A stretch of DNA of 64,000 nucleotides from an uncultured Sphingobacteriales bacterium. GTDB lineage: Bacteria > Bacteroidota > Bacteroidia > Chitinophagales > Chitinophagaceae. The stretch is taken from positions 16,436 to 80,435 of the forward strand of contig CALKHN010000048.1 of the NCBI GenBank assembly GCA_937991535.1, given 5' to 3'. The position numbers and the translations under genes are program-made. A model generated the notes under the pieces. That model was not told the origin of the DNA. It did not search any database and worked only from the letters and a program-made list of their open reading frames with translations. Below, one piece after another: positions 35,468 to 44,106 of this stretch (position 1 is its first letter; every line of letters begins with the position of its first letter).

Positions 35468-36238
35468 ATGCCATTACAATTAGCCCGTCCGTTAGCTGTT
35501 ATTGACCTGGAAACAACTGGTATTAACCTGGCTGTTGATCGTATTGTTGAATTAGCTATTGTAAAAGTGCAACCAGATGGTAGCCGGGTGGTGAAGAGAA
35601 AGCTGGTTAATCCTCAGATGCCAATTCCCAAGGCCGCTTCAGATGTACATGGCATCACCGATGATTTAGTTAAGGATGCACCTTCCTTTAAGCAGATAGC
35701 CAATGAAATACGCCAGTTTTTAGACAATTGCGATTTGGCGGGGTACAATTCCAATCGTTTTGACATTCCTATGCTGGTAGAGGAGTTTTTACGTTCAGGC
35801 CTGGAATTTGATGTTACCAGCAGGTATTTACTGGATGTACAAAAGCTGTATCATATGATGGAGCCGCGCACATTAAGTGCAGCATATAAATTTTATTGTG
35901 AGAAGAATCTTGATAATGCGCACAGTGCGGAAGCCGATGCTGTGGCAACATTTGAAATACTGGAATCACAATTGCAGAGGTACCCCCAGGCTGGTGCAAC
36001 GGTAGAAGCTATTGTAAAGTTTACAGGGCAGGAGCAAATTGTGGATTTCGCCCGGCGTTTTATTATGGAAAATGATGTAGAAATCTTTAATTTCGGAAAA
36101 CATAAAGGCAGGCCCGTAACCGAAGTACTTAAAGCCGAGCCCCAGTATTACGACTGGATGATGAAAGGCGACTTTCCTATGCATACCAAGCAAAAGCTTA
36201 CAGAAATACTTAACCGAACCTTGTTAAAGAAAGCGTAA
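35468..36238 (+). CDS. DnaQ-like 3'-5' exonuclease
   Basis: A 256-residue DEDDh exonuclease. Catalytic residues are readable in order: VIDLETTGIN (Asp, Glu), GYNSNRFDIPML (Asp) and HSAEADAVATFEIL (His, Asp). The C-terminal FNFGKHKGRPVTEVLKAEPQYYDWMMKGDF resembles the small DUF3820 domain often fused to such exonucleases. It could be a polymerase III epsilon-like proofreading protein or a repair exonuclease; it is a stand-alone gene here. The ATG at 35468 is preferred over a TTG ten codons upstream. Confidence 0.87.
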   Translation: MPLQLARPLAVIDLETTGINLAVDRIVELAIVKVQPDGSRVVKRKLVNPQMPIPKAASDVHGITDDLVKDAPSFKQIANEIRQFLDNCDLAGYNSNRFDIPMLVEEFLRSGLEFDVTSRYLLDVQKLYHMMEPRTLSAAYKFYCEKNLDNAHSAEADAVATFEILESQLQRYPQAGATVEAIVKFTGQEQIVDFARRFIMENDVEIFNFGKHKGRPVTEVLKAEPQYYDWMMKGDFPMHTKQKLTEILNRTLLKKA

Positions 36239-36296
36239 AATCATTTTAAAAAAAAGAGTATAAAGTAATTTTATAGTACAAAAAATACAATATCTG

Positions 36297-37076
36297 TTGG
36301 AAAAGCTGGTTGTCATACCTACTTATAACGAAAGTGAAAATATAAAACCCATTCTTCATGCTATTTTTGGAATGGACCTGAATTTTCATGTGCTGGTTGT
36401 TGATGATAATTCTCCTGACGGTACAGCCGCTTTGGTTCGGGAAATTCAAAAAAAATATCCTGATCAGTTATTTCTGCAAGTACGTGAAGGTAAACAGGGA
36501 TTAGGCACTGCCTATATTTATGGATTCAGATGGGCAATTGACAGGGGCTACAGGTATATTTTTGAAATGGATGCCGACTTTTCCCATAACCCAAAGGACC
36601 TCGAACGATTGTACCAGGCATGTGCATACCAGGCCGACGTTGTAGTGGGTTCCCGGTATGTAAAAGGAGGTAAAACAGTAAACTGGAGCCGTTACAGGAA
36701 TGTGCTTTCCAAAGGTGGAGCATTGTATACACGCATCTTAACGTGGATGCCGGTTAAAGATCCTACCGCGGGTTTTATCTGCTACAGAAAAGAAGTACTG
36801 GAAACCATTAATTTTGACCAGATCAATTTTGTCGGCTATGCCTTCCAGATAGAAATGAAATTTGCCGCCTGGAAACTTGGCTTTAAAGTTATTGAAATAC
36901 CTATCACTTTTGTAGACCGGAAATTCGGCGCTTCAAAAATGAATAAGAATATTGTAAAGGAAGGTATATTGGGAGTGCTTAAGATACAGTGGCAAAGCAT
37001 GTTTAAAAATTACCGCAGAAAAGTTCGTAACAGTTTTATTCCCGCATCAACGTTCCGCGCTGAAGTATTAAGTTAA
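36297..37076 (+). CDS. polyprenol-phosphate glycosyltransferase (GT2, DPM1-like)
   Basis: A 259-residue cytoplasmic-face glycosyltransferase that probably moves mannose or glucose from a nucleotide sugar to polyprenol phosphate. Motifs are VVIPTYNESENI, VVDDNSPDGTA, EMDADFSHNPKDL (the D-x-D metal site), VVGSRYVKGGKTVNW and GYAFQIEMKFAAWKLGFKVIEIPITFVDRKFGASKM. The start is TTG: the conserved KLVVIPTYNE begins three residues later and no ATG is available before it. There is no C-terminal membrane domain. Confidence 0.9.
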   Translation: MEKLVVIPTYNESENIKPILHAIFGMDLNFHVLVVDDNSPDGTAALVREIQKKYPDQLFLQVREGKQGLGTAYIYGFRWAIDRGYRYIFEMDADFSHNPKDLERLYQACAYQADVVVGSRYVKGGKTVNWSRYRNVLSKGGALYTRILTWMPVKDPTAGFICYRKEVLETINFDQINFVGYAFQIEMKFAAWKLGFKVIEIPITFVDRKFGASKMNKNIVKEGILGVLKIQWQSMFKNYRRKVRNSFIPASTFRAEVLS

Positions 37077-37157
37077 ACCCTGTGCTGCTTAGTGATACAG
37101 TATATTACTGGGGTACAAAAATGCACTTTCCGGTGTATATAATTAATTTGAATTTTA

Positions 37158-38039
37158 ATGAAGAAGGCTTTATTGTCTTTACATGCGGCTATATTCCTGG
37201 CGGGCTTTACGGGCATACTGGGCAGGCTTATTACATTGAATGAAGGATTGCTTGTATGGTGGCGGCTTTTTATCACTTCATGCACCCTGGCAATCTTTTT
37301 TTTATTTACGGGCCGGTTGCAGAAAGTAACGCTTTCTCTCCATTTGCGGATACTGGCAACAGGCGCTGTTGTTGCTTTGCACTGGGTGTTTTTTTACGGC
37401 AGTATTAAATATGCCAATGTATCTGTAGCCTTAATTTGTTTTTCTGCTATTGGTTTTTTTTCTGCTTTTTTTGAACCTTTGATATTGCGTAAAAAAATGG
37501 ATTGGATCGAAGTGCTGTTTGGCGCGCTCACCATTGCGGGAATAGGGTTGATTTTTCATTTCGATAAACAGTACAAGCCTGGAATACTGCTGGGCATTAT
37601 TTCTTCTTTGTTTGCCGCTTTATTTACTGTGTTTAATAAAAAATTAATTGAGCATATATCTCCGCAAAGCCTAACTTTTTATGAGCTCGCGGGCGGTCTT
37701 ATTGTATTAACTTTAGGTATGCCTTTTTATATCAGTTCTTTTCCAAAAGAGCACATCCTGCCTACAGCGGGAGATTTTTTTTGGCTGCTGATATTGAGTT
37801 GGTTTTGTACAGTGCTGGCTTTTAACCTGTCGCTTCAGGCATTGAAAAAAATATCTCCCTTTACAGTAAATCTCAGTTATAATCTTGAGCCGGTATATGG
37901 TATTATACTCGCTTTTATTGTGTATAAGGAGAATGAGTATTTAAGCAGTGGTTTTTATTATGGGTTCTTACTGATACTGTTAACAGTGGGCTTACAAACC
38001 CGGAGGCTATACCGGATGAAGCTGGTAAAGGAAGTTTAA
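37158..38039 (+). CDS. EamA/DMT-family transporter
   Basis: A 293-residue membrane protein with ten hydrophobic segments arranged as two EamA halves: the first includes SIKYANVSVALICFSAIGFFSAFFEPLILRKKMDWIEVLFG, the second LQALKKISPFTVNLSYNLEPVYGIILAFIVYKENEYL. The EPL/EPV-type Glu-Pro in TM4 of each half and the IGFFSA start are family features. The substrate is unknown. It follows the glycosyltransferase by 81 bases and precedes the S9 peptidase by 38; co-transcription is possible. Confidence 0.85.
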   Translation: MKKALLSLHAAIFLAGFTGILGRLITLNEGLLVWWRLFITSCTLAIFFLFTGRLQKVTLSLHLRILATGAVVALHWVFFYGSIKYANVSVALICFSAIGFFSAFFEPLILRKKMDWIEVLFGALTIAGIGLIFHFDKQYKPGILLGIISSLFAALFTVFNKKLIEHISPQSLTFYELAGGLIVLTLGMPFYISSFPKEHILPTAGDFFWLLILSWFCTVLAFNLSLQALKKISPFTVNLSYNLEPVYGIILAFIVYKENEYLSSGFYYGFLLILLTVGLQTRRLYRMKLVKEV

Positions 38040-38077
38040 TCTTATCTTGCGAACTGATCAGAAAAATATTAAAGAAT

Positions 38078-41029
38078 ATGAGAAAGGTATTTTTTATTGT
38101 AATAATGGTGCTGGCAGCAAAAGTAAATGCGCAAAATAAAAAACCTCTTGATCATACGGTATATGATGGCTGGCAATCCATTGGTGAAAGAGCAATAAGC
38201 AATGACGGCAGATGGATTGTGTATACGATTGATGTTCAGGAAGGCGATGGAACACTCGTTATACAATCTGCTGATTCAAAATACAGGGAAACGATTGCCA
38301 GGGGCTACAATATTACCATTACAGACGACAGCAGATTTGCTGTTTTTAAAATAAAACCTTTCTATACCGCTATAAGGCAGGCCCGTATACAAAATAGAAC
38401 ACCCGATCAGTTTCCCAAAGATTCACTGGCTATTGTGGAACTGGGAAAGGGCGTAGTTGTGAAAACTGCGCGGGTCAAATCGTATAAAGTACCTGAAAAA
38501 AATACACAGTGGATTGCCTGGCAAATGGAAAAGCCAATAGCCGATACTTCCAAAAAGAAAGCGGAAACCGATTCATTGGCAAAACGGGTAGATTCATTAA
38601 AAAGAGCTGTTGCAGAACCTACGGCCGAACAGGCAAAGAAAAGACAGCGGATGACAAATCCTCCTGTTATTAAAAATGATGATGAGGCGGGTTCATTACA
38701 CAATCCTTCATTTGCTTATAACGATGCCGGTGACGAACCTGGTTCAGTTGAAAAGAAAGAGGAAGGCACCGCATTGGTTATTTTTAATTTCAGGGATAGT
38801 GTTCAGCAAACGGTTGATTTTGTAAGCGAATATGTCTGGAGCAAAACCGGAAATATATTAATAACAGAAACAACAACAGCAAAAAAAGACAGCTTGCGCA
38901 AAGCTGCTGTATGTATTTTCAGAACACTTGAAAACCGGTTTGATACGGTCATGAAAGGCGGGAATGATTTTCGGCATTACGCTATTGACGAACAGGGGTA
39001 CCAGTTGGCTTTTGTTTCCGAAAGGGATAGCAGCGATAAGGCACTGCAAAAATTTTACAAACTGTGGTATTGGCAAAATGGTTATGACAGTGCTGTAATG
39101 ATCGCCGATAAAAATATTGCGGGTATGCCTGTAGGCTGGAGTATAAGTGAAAATGCAGATGTGCATTTCAGTAAGTCCGGGAAGCGACTTTTTGCCGGAT
39201 CTGCACCTGTTCAACCGCCCAAAGACACATCTCTTATAGCTATTGACCTTGTGAAAGTTGACATCTGGAATTATAAAGATGACTACCTGCAACCTATACA
39301 GTTGAAGAACCGGGATAAGGATGTTAAAAAAAGTTACACTGCAATGATTGACCTGGATAATAAAAAATTTGTTCAGCTGGCAGACCGGGAAGTTGAGGAT
39401 ATTATATTAAGTAATGAGGGAGATGGTGATTTTTTTGTGGGCATTACGGATACGGGTAAACGTGCTGCTCTGCAATGGGAAGGAAGAACGCTGAAAGATA
39501 TTTATAGCATAGAGCCCGAAAACGGAATCCGGAAATTAATCAAGAAGGATCTTTCCGGGTATGTTACTGTATCACCTGCCGGTAAGTATGTGCTGTGGTA
39601 TGATGCGAAGGCACACCAGTATTTTACCTGGAGAAATGGGAAAACAAAGAATATTTCTTCAGAGATCCGTACAAAATTATACGACGAGGATTTTGATATG
39701 CCAACTGATCCTTCTTCTTATGGCGTAATGGCCTGGACGCAAAGTGATCTGTCTGTTATGGTGTACGATAAATTTGACATCTGGCAATTAGATCCCGACA
39801 GGGTTATTGCCCCTCTTAATATTACCGCAGGCGAGGGACGCAAAAATAAAGTTACGTACAGGTATGTTCGTACCGATCCCGAAAAAAAATTCATTACCCC
39901 TGCACAGGAGATATTGCTGCATATGTTTGCCGACAACAATAAATATGCCGGTATAGCTACCTATAAGGTACTGAGCACTGCAAAACCAGTTACTGTTGTA
40001 AACGGGCCTTTTGCCATTAACAGCAATGGCATAGCTAAGGCAAAAGATAGCAGTATTTATATTTATACAAAGGAGAGCTATGTGCACCCGCCCGATCTGT
40101 ATGTAAATGCAGGATGGCAGCAGGAGACCAGGTTAAGTGCTATTAATCCGCAGCAGGCAAATTATAACTGGGGCACCGCGGAGCTATTCAAATGGAAAGC
40201 TTACAATGGCAAACAGGCAACGGGCATTGTGTATAAACCAGAAGACTTTGATCCGAAGAAAAAATATCCTGCCATCTGTTATTTCTATGAAAAGCTTAGC
40301 GATGGATTGTATCAGTATATTCCCCCGGCGCCTACTCCCAGCCGTTTGAATATTTCCTTTTTTGTGAGCAGGGGCTATGTTGTTTTTGTTCCGGATATTT
40401 CGTATACAACCGGTCACCCCGGCAAAAGCGCATATAACTATATTGTGAGCGGAGCAAGGGCATTGGTTAAAAAAGGATGGGTAGACAGCACACGGATAGG
40501 AATACAGGGGCAAAGCTGGGGAGGCTATCAAACAGTTTATGTTATTACCCAAACCAAATTATTCAAAGCGGCATGGGCAGGAGCTCCTGTTGGCAATATG
40601 ACGAGCGCATATGGAGGCATTCGCTGGTCAACCGGCATGAACAGGCAGTTTCAGTATGAAAAAACCCAAAGCCGCATAGGGGCTACCTTATGGCAAAAGC
40701 CTCAATTGTATATAGAAAATTCGCCCTTATTTTACCTGCCAAAGGTAACTACTCCATTGGTGATCATGCACAATGATAATGACGGAGCCGTGCCCTGGTA
40801 CCAGGGAATTGAATTGTTTACGGGTTTACGGCGTTTGAACAAACCTGTATGGCTGCTCAATTACAATGGTGAGGCGCATAATGTAATGGAAAGAAAGAAC
40901 AGAAAAGATTTACAAATAAGAGAGCAGCAGTTTTTTGACTGGCAGTTGAAGGGGCATCGCCCTGCACAATGGCTGAGCGCAGGAGTGCCCGCTGTTATGA
41001 AGGGAAAAGTATGGGGACTGGAAGAGTAG
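38078..41029 (+). CDS. S9-family serine peptidase (prolyl oligopeptidase-like)
   Basis: A 983-residue exported peptidase: signal peptide MRKVFFIVIMVLAAKVNA, a long beta-propeller region (about 20-690) and a C-terminal alpha/beta-hydrolase domain. The catalytic triad is readable: GQSWGGY (Ser813), HNDNDGAVPW (Asp902) and GEAHNVM (His934). The Glu/Ala/Lys-rich insert near residues 155-200 (KKKAETDSLAKRVDSLKRAVAEP) looks like a flexible helix and is unusual for the family. The role is probably peptide degradation in the periplasm. Confidence 0.9.
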   Translation: MRKVFFIVIMVLAAKVNAQNKKPLDHTVYDGWQSIGERAISNDGRWIVYTIDVQEGDGTLVIQSADSKYRETIARGYNITITDDSRFAVFKIKPFYTAIRQARIQNRTPDQFPKDSLAIVELGKGVVVKTARVKSYKVPEKNTQWIAWQMEKPIADTSKKKAETDSLAKRVDSLKRAVAEPTAEQAKKRQRMTNPPVIKNDDEAGSLHNPSFAYNDAGDEPGSVEKKEEGTALVIFNFRDSVQQTVDFVSEYVWSKTGNILITETTTAKKDSLRKAAVCIFRTLENRFDTVMKGGNDFRHYAIDEQGYQLAFVSERDSSDKALQKFYKLWYWQNGYDSAVMIADKNIAGMPVGWSISENADVHFSKSGKRLFAGSAPVQPPKDTSLIAIDLVKVDIWNYKDDYLQPIQLKNRDKDVKKSYTAMIDLDNKKFVQLADREVEDIILSNEGDGDFFVGITDTGKRAALQWEGRTLKDIYSIEPENGIRKLIKKDLSGYVTVSPAGKYVLWYDAKAHQYFTWRNGKTKNISSEIRTKLYDEDFDMPTDPSSYGVMAWTQSDLSVMVYDKFDIWQLDPDRVIAPLNITAGEGRKNKVTYRYVRTDPEKKFITPAQEILLHMFADNNKYAGIATYKVLSTAKPVTVVNGPFAINSNGIAKAKDSSIYIYTKESYVHPPDLYVNAGWQQETRLSAINPQQANYNWGTAELFKWKAYNGKQATGIVYKPEDFDPKKKYPAICYFYEKLSDGLYQYIPPAPTPSRLNISFFVSRGYVVFVPDISYTTGHPGKSAYNYIVSGARALVKKGWVDSTRIGIQGQSWGGYQTVYVITQTKLFKAAWAGAPVGNMTSAYGGIRWSTGMNRQFQYEKTQSRIGATLWQKPQLYIENSPLFYLPKVTTPLVIMHNDNDGAVPWYQGIELFTGLRRLNKPVWLLNYNGEAHNVMERKNRKDLQIREQQFFDWQLKGHRPAQWLSAGVPAVMKGKVWGLEE

Positions 41030-41038
41030 AAGTATAAT

Positions 41039-41120
41039 TATAGCCTTTTTAAGCTATAATTTAAAAATATAGCCTTTTTAAGCTATAATTTAAAAATATA
41101 GCCTTTTTAGACTATATTTG
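41039..41120 (+). promoter_or_regulatory. three 29-bp-spaced palindromes overlapping the SatD promoter
   Basis: TATAGC...GCTATA occurs at 41039-41058 and 41068-41087, with TATAG...CTATA at 41097-41116. Each has the same centre CCTTTTTA, and the copies are exactly 29 bases apart. The third right arm runs into TATATTTG (41113-41120), a perfect TAnnTTTG -7 box, 18 bases before the SatD start. A protein bound at the third site would cover the -7 box, so repression is likely. The DNA-binding protein could be SatD itself, whose C-terminus has a helix-turn-helix. Confidence 0.75.
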
Positions 41121-41138
41121 AAATTAAAACAATAGTGC

Positions 41139-41750
41139 ATGCCTATTGCCGCCGTTATAACCGCCGATATTGTAAACTCCACCGTTTCCGGAACCGCTAT
41201 GGGAAAGAAACTGGTAGCACGACTCAGCACTGTTTTAAAAAATTATAAATTTGAATTCTACCGGGGCGATAGCTTCCAGGTATACACCAAAGATACTTCC
41301 GCAGCATTAAAATTAGCCATCCGGTTAAGAACCACTGCCAAAAGTTTTCTCGGTATATACGATGTGCGCATCAGTATAGGAATAGGCGAAGTGGTTAGCG
41401 CCGTGCAAACGTTGCGAACTGCCAACAGTGAAGCATTCGTTTTATCAGGAAGAATGTTTGACCAGTTAAAGGATGATCAGCGTTTATGGATTCAGTCAAC
41501 AAATGAAAACGCAAACATTGCCTTTAGGGTCATTGCATATTTCACGGATTATATTCTGAAACGGTTAACTTCCCGGCAGGCGGAAGTTGTGCTGGAACTT
41601 TTGAAAGAACAAACCCAGACAGAGGTATCCAAAAAGCTAAAAATAAAACAGTCTACCATCAACAAGCATGCACAATCGGCAGGGTGGGCGGAAATAGAAA
41701 AGCTATTGTACGAATACAATCAAGTGATTACTCAATTTAACCTGGCATGA
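41139..41750 (+). CDS. SatD-family regulator: cyclase-like domain plus helix-turn-helix
   Basis: A 203-residue SatD-family protein. The N-terminal 130 residues read like a class III nucleotide cyclase or GGDEF fold: ITADIVNST at residues 7-15 with Asp10, FYRGDSFQVY with Asp45, and DVRISIGIGEV; both Asp positions match metal-binding sites of cyclases. The C-terminus (LTSRQAEVVLELLKEQTQTEVSKKLKIKQSTINKH) is a LuxR/sigma-4-like helix-turn-helix. The substrate-specifying residues were not checked, so enzymatic activity is uncertain. It shares four bases (ATGA) with the DUF3307 gene and sits behind three palindromes. Confidence 0.8.
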   Translation: MPIAAVITADIVNSTVSGTAMGKKLVARLSTVLKNYKFEFYRGDSFQVYTKDTSAALKLAIRLRTTAKSFLGIYDVRISIGIGEVVSAVQTLRTANSEAFVLSGRMFDQLKDDQRLWIQSTNENANIAFRVIAYFTDYILKRLTSRQAEVVLELLKEQTQTEVSKKLKIKQSTINKHAQSAGWAEIEKLLYEYNQVITQFNLA

Positions 41751-42451
41751 GCACCATCTGGCTAATAAAACTGATCCTGTCGCACCTGCTGGCCGACTTT
41801 GTGCTACAACCCCGGAAATGGGTTAATGACCGTTGTGCCAGGCATTTTTTATCGCCGTGGCTTTATATACATACTTTTATCGCTGCCGCGCTGGCACTGG
41901 TTTTTACGGGTTTTCAATATTGGTATCTTGCCCCGGTAATCTTTGTATCGCATACGCTCGTTGACGGCTGGAAATCATACCGGCCACAAACCGTATTGTT
42001 TTTTTTAACAGATCAGTTGATGCATCTGCTGGTTATTTTGGCCTGCTGGTATTATACCTTTTATACCATTGCAGACGTAAAAGAATGGCTGAAGGCAACC
42101 GGCAGCAATGACCAGTTCTGGCTCATAACGACAGCCTATGTATTTTTGAGCTTTCCTTCGGGTATTATGATCGGGCAAATGACCCGTAAATGGAGTGACC
42201 AGTTGCCCCGCAGTGCCGGGCTTGCAAATGCAGGAAAATGGATTGGCATTTTAGAACGTATTCTTATTTTTACGTTTCTGCTGCAGGACCAGTATGCGGC
42301 GATCGGCCTTTTAATTACGGCAAAAGGGCTACTCCGGTTTAGTGAAAAAGACAAACAGGAAGAGAAAACGGAATATGTTCTGATTGGATCGCTGATCAGT
42401 TTTTCCATATCCGTAATAACAGGTATTATTGTGAAATACCTGGCTACCTAA
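41747..42451 (+). CDS. DUF3307-family membrane protein
   Basis: A 234-residue membrane protein with about seven hydrophobic segments. The N-terminus LIKLILSHLLADFVLQPRKWV and the following HTFIAAALALVF and VSHTLVDGWKSY match DUF3307, whose histidines (SHLLADF, HTFI, SHTLVD) may form a metal site. Function is not established. Its start overlaps the SatD stop by four bases, and such pairs recur in Bacteroidota, so SatD probably controls it. Confidence 0.8.
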   Translation: MSTIWLIKLILSHLLADFVLQPRKWVNDRCARHFLSPWLYIHTFIAAALALVFTGFQYWYLAPVIFVSHTLVDGWKSYRPQTVLFFLTDQLMHLLVILACWYYTFYTIADVKEWLKATGSNDQFWLITTAYVFLSFPSGIMIGQMTRKWSDQLPRSAGLANAGKWIGILERILIFTFLLQDQYAAIGLLITAKGLLRFSEKDKQEEKTEYVLIGSLISFSISVITGIIVKYLAT

Positions 42452-42552
42452 CAAATATGCCGGAACTAAATTTTCAGACTAACCCCCGGTATATACTTGT
42501 AAAACCCGTCTCATATCATCATGACACCCTATCCATATAAAACAAATAGATA

Positions 42553-43152
42553 ATGAAAAATTGTTTTACAGGTCTGATATTGCTTTGCCTGTTTTTTATG
42601 GCCGGCTCTTGGATGGCACAACCCAAATGGATTTCGCTGTTCAACGGACGGGACCTTAAAGGATGGATAGTGAGAGGAGATGCAGCCTGGGAAGTAAAAA
42701 ACGGCGTAATCACAGGACAAAACGGCAGAGGACACCTGTATGCGTTGCCCGTTGTTAAAAATTTTGAAGTGAAGGGCGAATTCCGGATAACAGACCAGGG
42801 AAAAGGAGCCAACAGTGGTTTATATATACGGGCCAATGAGCCGGAAAATGACCCCAACGGATTTCCACGCGGTTACGAAGCGCAAATATGCAATAATCAG
42901 GAAGCGTATACCGGTTGGCTTTGGAAACCAGGCAAACCTACCGGCCGGGCTACAGCGTTGCTTACCAAAGACGGCGAATGGTTCCCGATGAAAGTGAGGG
43001 CCGCCGGCGACAGTATTAATATTTGGGTGAAGGATCAGTTGGTGATGAGTTACAGTGACAGTGAATATAAAGAAGGTAAATTTGCAATCCAGTGCCATAA
43101 TCCGGGTATGATGGTGGAAGCACGAAATTTATTTTACCGTAAGTTTAAATAG
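42553..43152 (+). CDS. DUF1080-family secreted protein, 3-keto-disaccharide hydrolase-like
   Basis: A 199-residue secreted protein with signal sequence MKNCFTGLILLCLFFMAGSWMA. It has the concanavalin-like DUF1080 domain: WISLFNGRDLKGWI, WEVKNGVITGQNGRGHLYA, FEVKGEFRITDQGKGANSGLYIRA, GYEAQI and GSQ-like EGKFAIQCHNPGMMVEARNLFYRKF. Family members hydrolyse 3-keto-glycosides in some Bacteroidota; activity here is inference. It ends one base before rpiA. Confidence 0.87.
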   Translation: MKNCFTGLILLCLFFMAGSWMAQPKWISLFNGRDLKGWIVRGDAAWEVKNGVITGQNGRGHLYALPVVKNFEVKGEFRITDQGKGANSGLYIRANEPENDPNGFPRGYEAQICNNQEAYTGWLWKPGKPTGRATALLTKDGEWFPMKVRAAGDSINIWVKDQLVMSYSDSEYKEGKFAIQCHNPGMMVEARNLFYRKFK

Positions 43153-43153
43153 T

Positions 43154-43819
43154 ATGAATGCTAAACAGGCAGCGGCCCATAGGGCTGTACAGTACATTGA
43201 GGATGGAATGATCATTGGATTGGGCACCGGCTCTACCTCTTACTGGGCAATCCGGTACCTGGGAGAAAAAGTGAAACAGGGTATGCGGATTACCGCAATA
43301 GCGACTTCTGATGAAACAGAAAGATTAGGGTTGCAGTGCGGCATAAAGTTCAGTAAAATGGACGCTGTTGAACATATAGATATAGATATTGACGGTGCAG
43401 ATGAAATAGATCAGCAGCGTAATCTTATTAAAGGAGGGGGAGGAGCATTATTAAGAGAAAAAATTGTAGCCGCAGGTAGTAAAACCTTTATTGTTATAGC
43501 AGATGAAAGCAAGATGGTAGGTGTGCTTGGAAGATTCCCGCTGCCGGTTGAGATCATTCCCTTTGGCTGGCAGCATACCGCCAGGCGCTTGTTATTATTA
43601 GGCTGCAAAACGATAATCCGGCAAAAAGAAGCGAAACCATTTATTACGGATAATGGAAATTATATACTGGATTGCCATTTCGCCTCTATCCCTGATCCTG
43701 TTGCTTTGCAACAGCAAATTAACAATATTCCCGGCGTAGTTGAAAATGGCCTTTTTGTAAAAATGGCTACCCGTATAGTGATAGGCTATGACGATGGGAC
43801 AGTGAAAGAATTTTCGTGA
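43154..43819 (+). CDS. rpiA: ribose-5-phosphate isomerase A
   Basis: A 221-residue RpiA that interconverts ribose 5-phosphate and ribulose 5-phosphate in the pentose phosphate pathway. Motifs are GLGTGSTSYWAIRYL (phosphate loop, 22-36), DIDGADEIDQQRNLIKGGGGALLREKIVA (77-105) and FITDNGNYILDCHF. The length is normal. One base separates it from the DUF1080 gene, so the two are probably co-transcribed. Confidence 0.94.
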   Translation: MNAKQAAAHRAVQYIEDGMIIGLGTGSTSYWAIRYLGEKVKQGMRITAIATSDETERLGLQCGIKFSKMDAVEHIDIDIDGADEIDQQRNLIKGGGGALLREKIVAAGSKTFIVIADESKMVGVLGRFPLPVEIIPFGWQHTARRLLLLGCKTIIRQKEAKPFITDNGNYILDCHFASIPDPVALQQQINNIPGVVENGLFVKMATRIVIGYDDGTVKEFS

Positions 43820-43945
43820 ACAATACAAAACAAAGACCTGTTCCTGCCGTATTTATGATCGAAACCCGTTAATGGATCACATGATTCTTTGTTGGAAGAA
43901 TGCTAAAAAGCATCTGAAACAAAATGGAATACAAAAAATAGTATT

Positions 43946-44106
43946 ATGACATACCCGTTCATCCCAATAGGACTAATAGCTGTATTTATCGTTTATGTGT
44001 TGTACCTTCTGATCATCAAAAAGGATATGAAAAACTTAAAGCCGCGTTATACCCGGGGCTGTTCTTTATAGCTATTTGGGTTGCTATTTATTATTTTTTA
44101 CTGTAA
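43946..44106 (+). pseudogene. small two-helix membrane protein broken by a one-base deletion
   Basis: The ATG at 43946 opens MTYPFIPIGLIAVFIVYVLY followed by LLIIKKDMK. In frame it stops at TAG 44069-44071 after 41 residues. Adding one A to the AAAAA run at 44030-44034 restores KLKAALYPGLFFIAIWVAIYY and a TAA at 44104-44106, about 53 residues with a second membrane helix. Loss of one base in a homopolymer can be a real lesion or a sequencing error. Its restored end overlaps the DUF4197 end by 16 bases. Confidence 0.55.

Noticed and set aside
41139..42451. Pycsar-type antiphage defence operon
   Set aside because: Although it pairs a cyclase-like protein with a membrane protein, SatD carries an HTH, the pair is common in ordinary genomes, and no neighbouring defence genes or effector motifs are seen.
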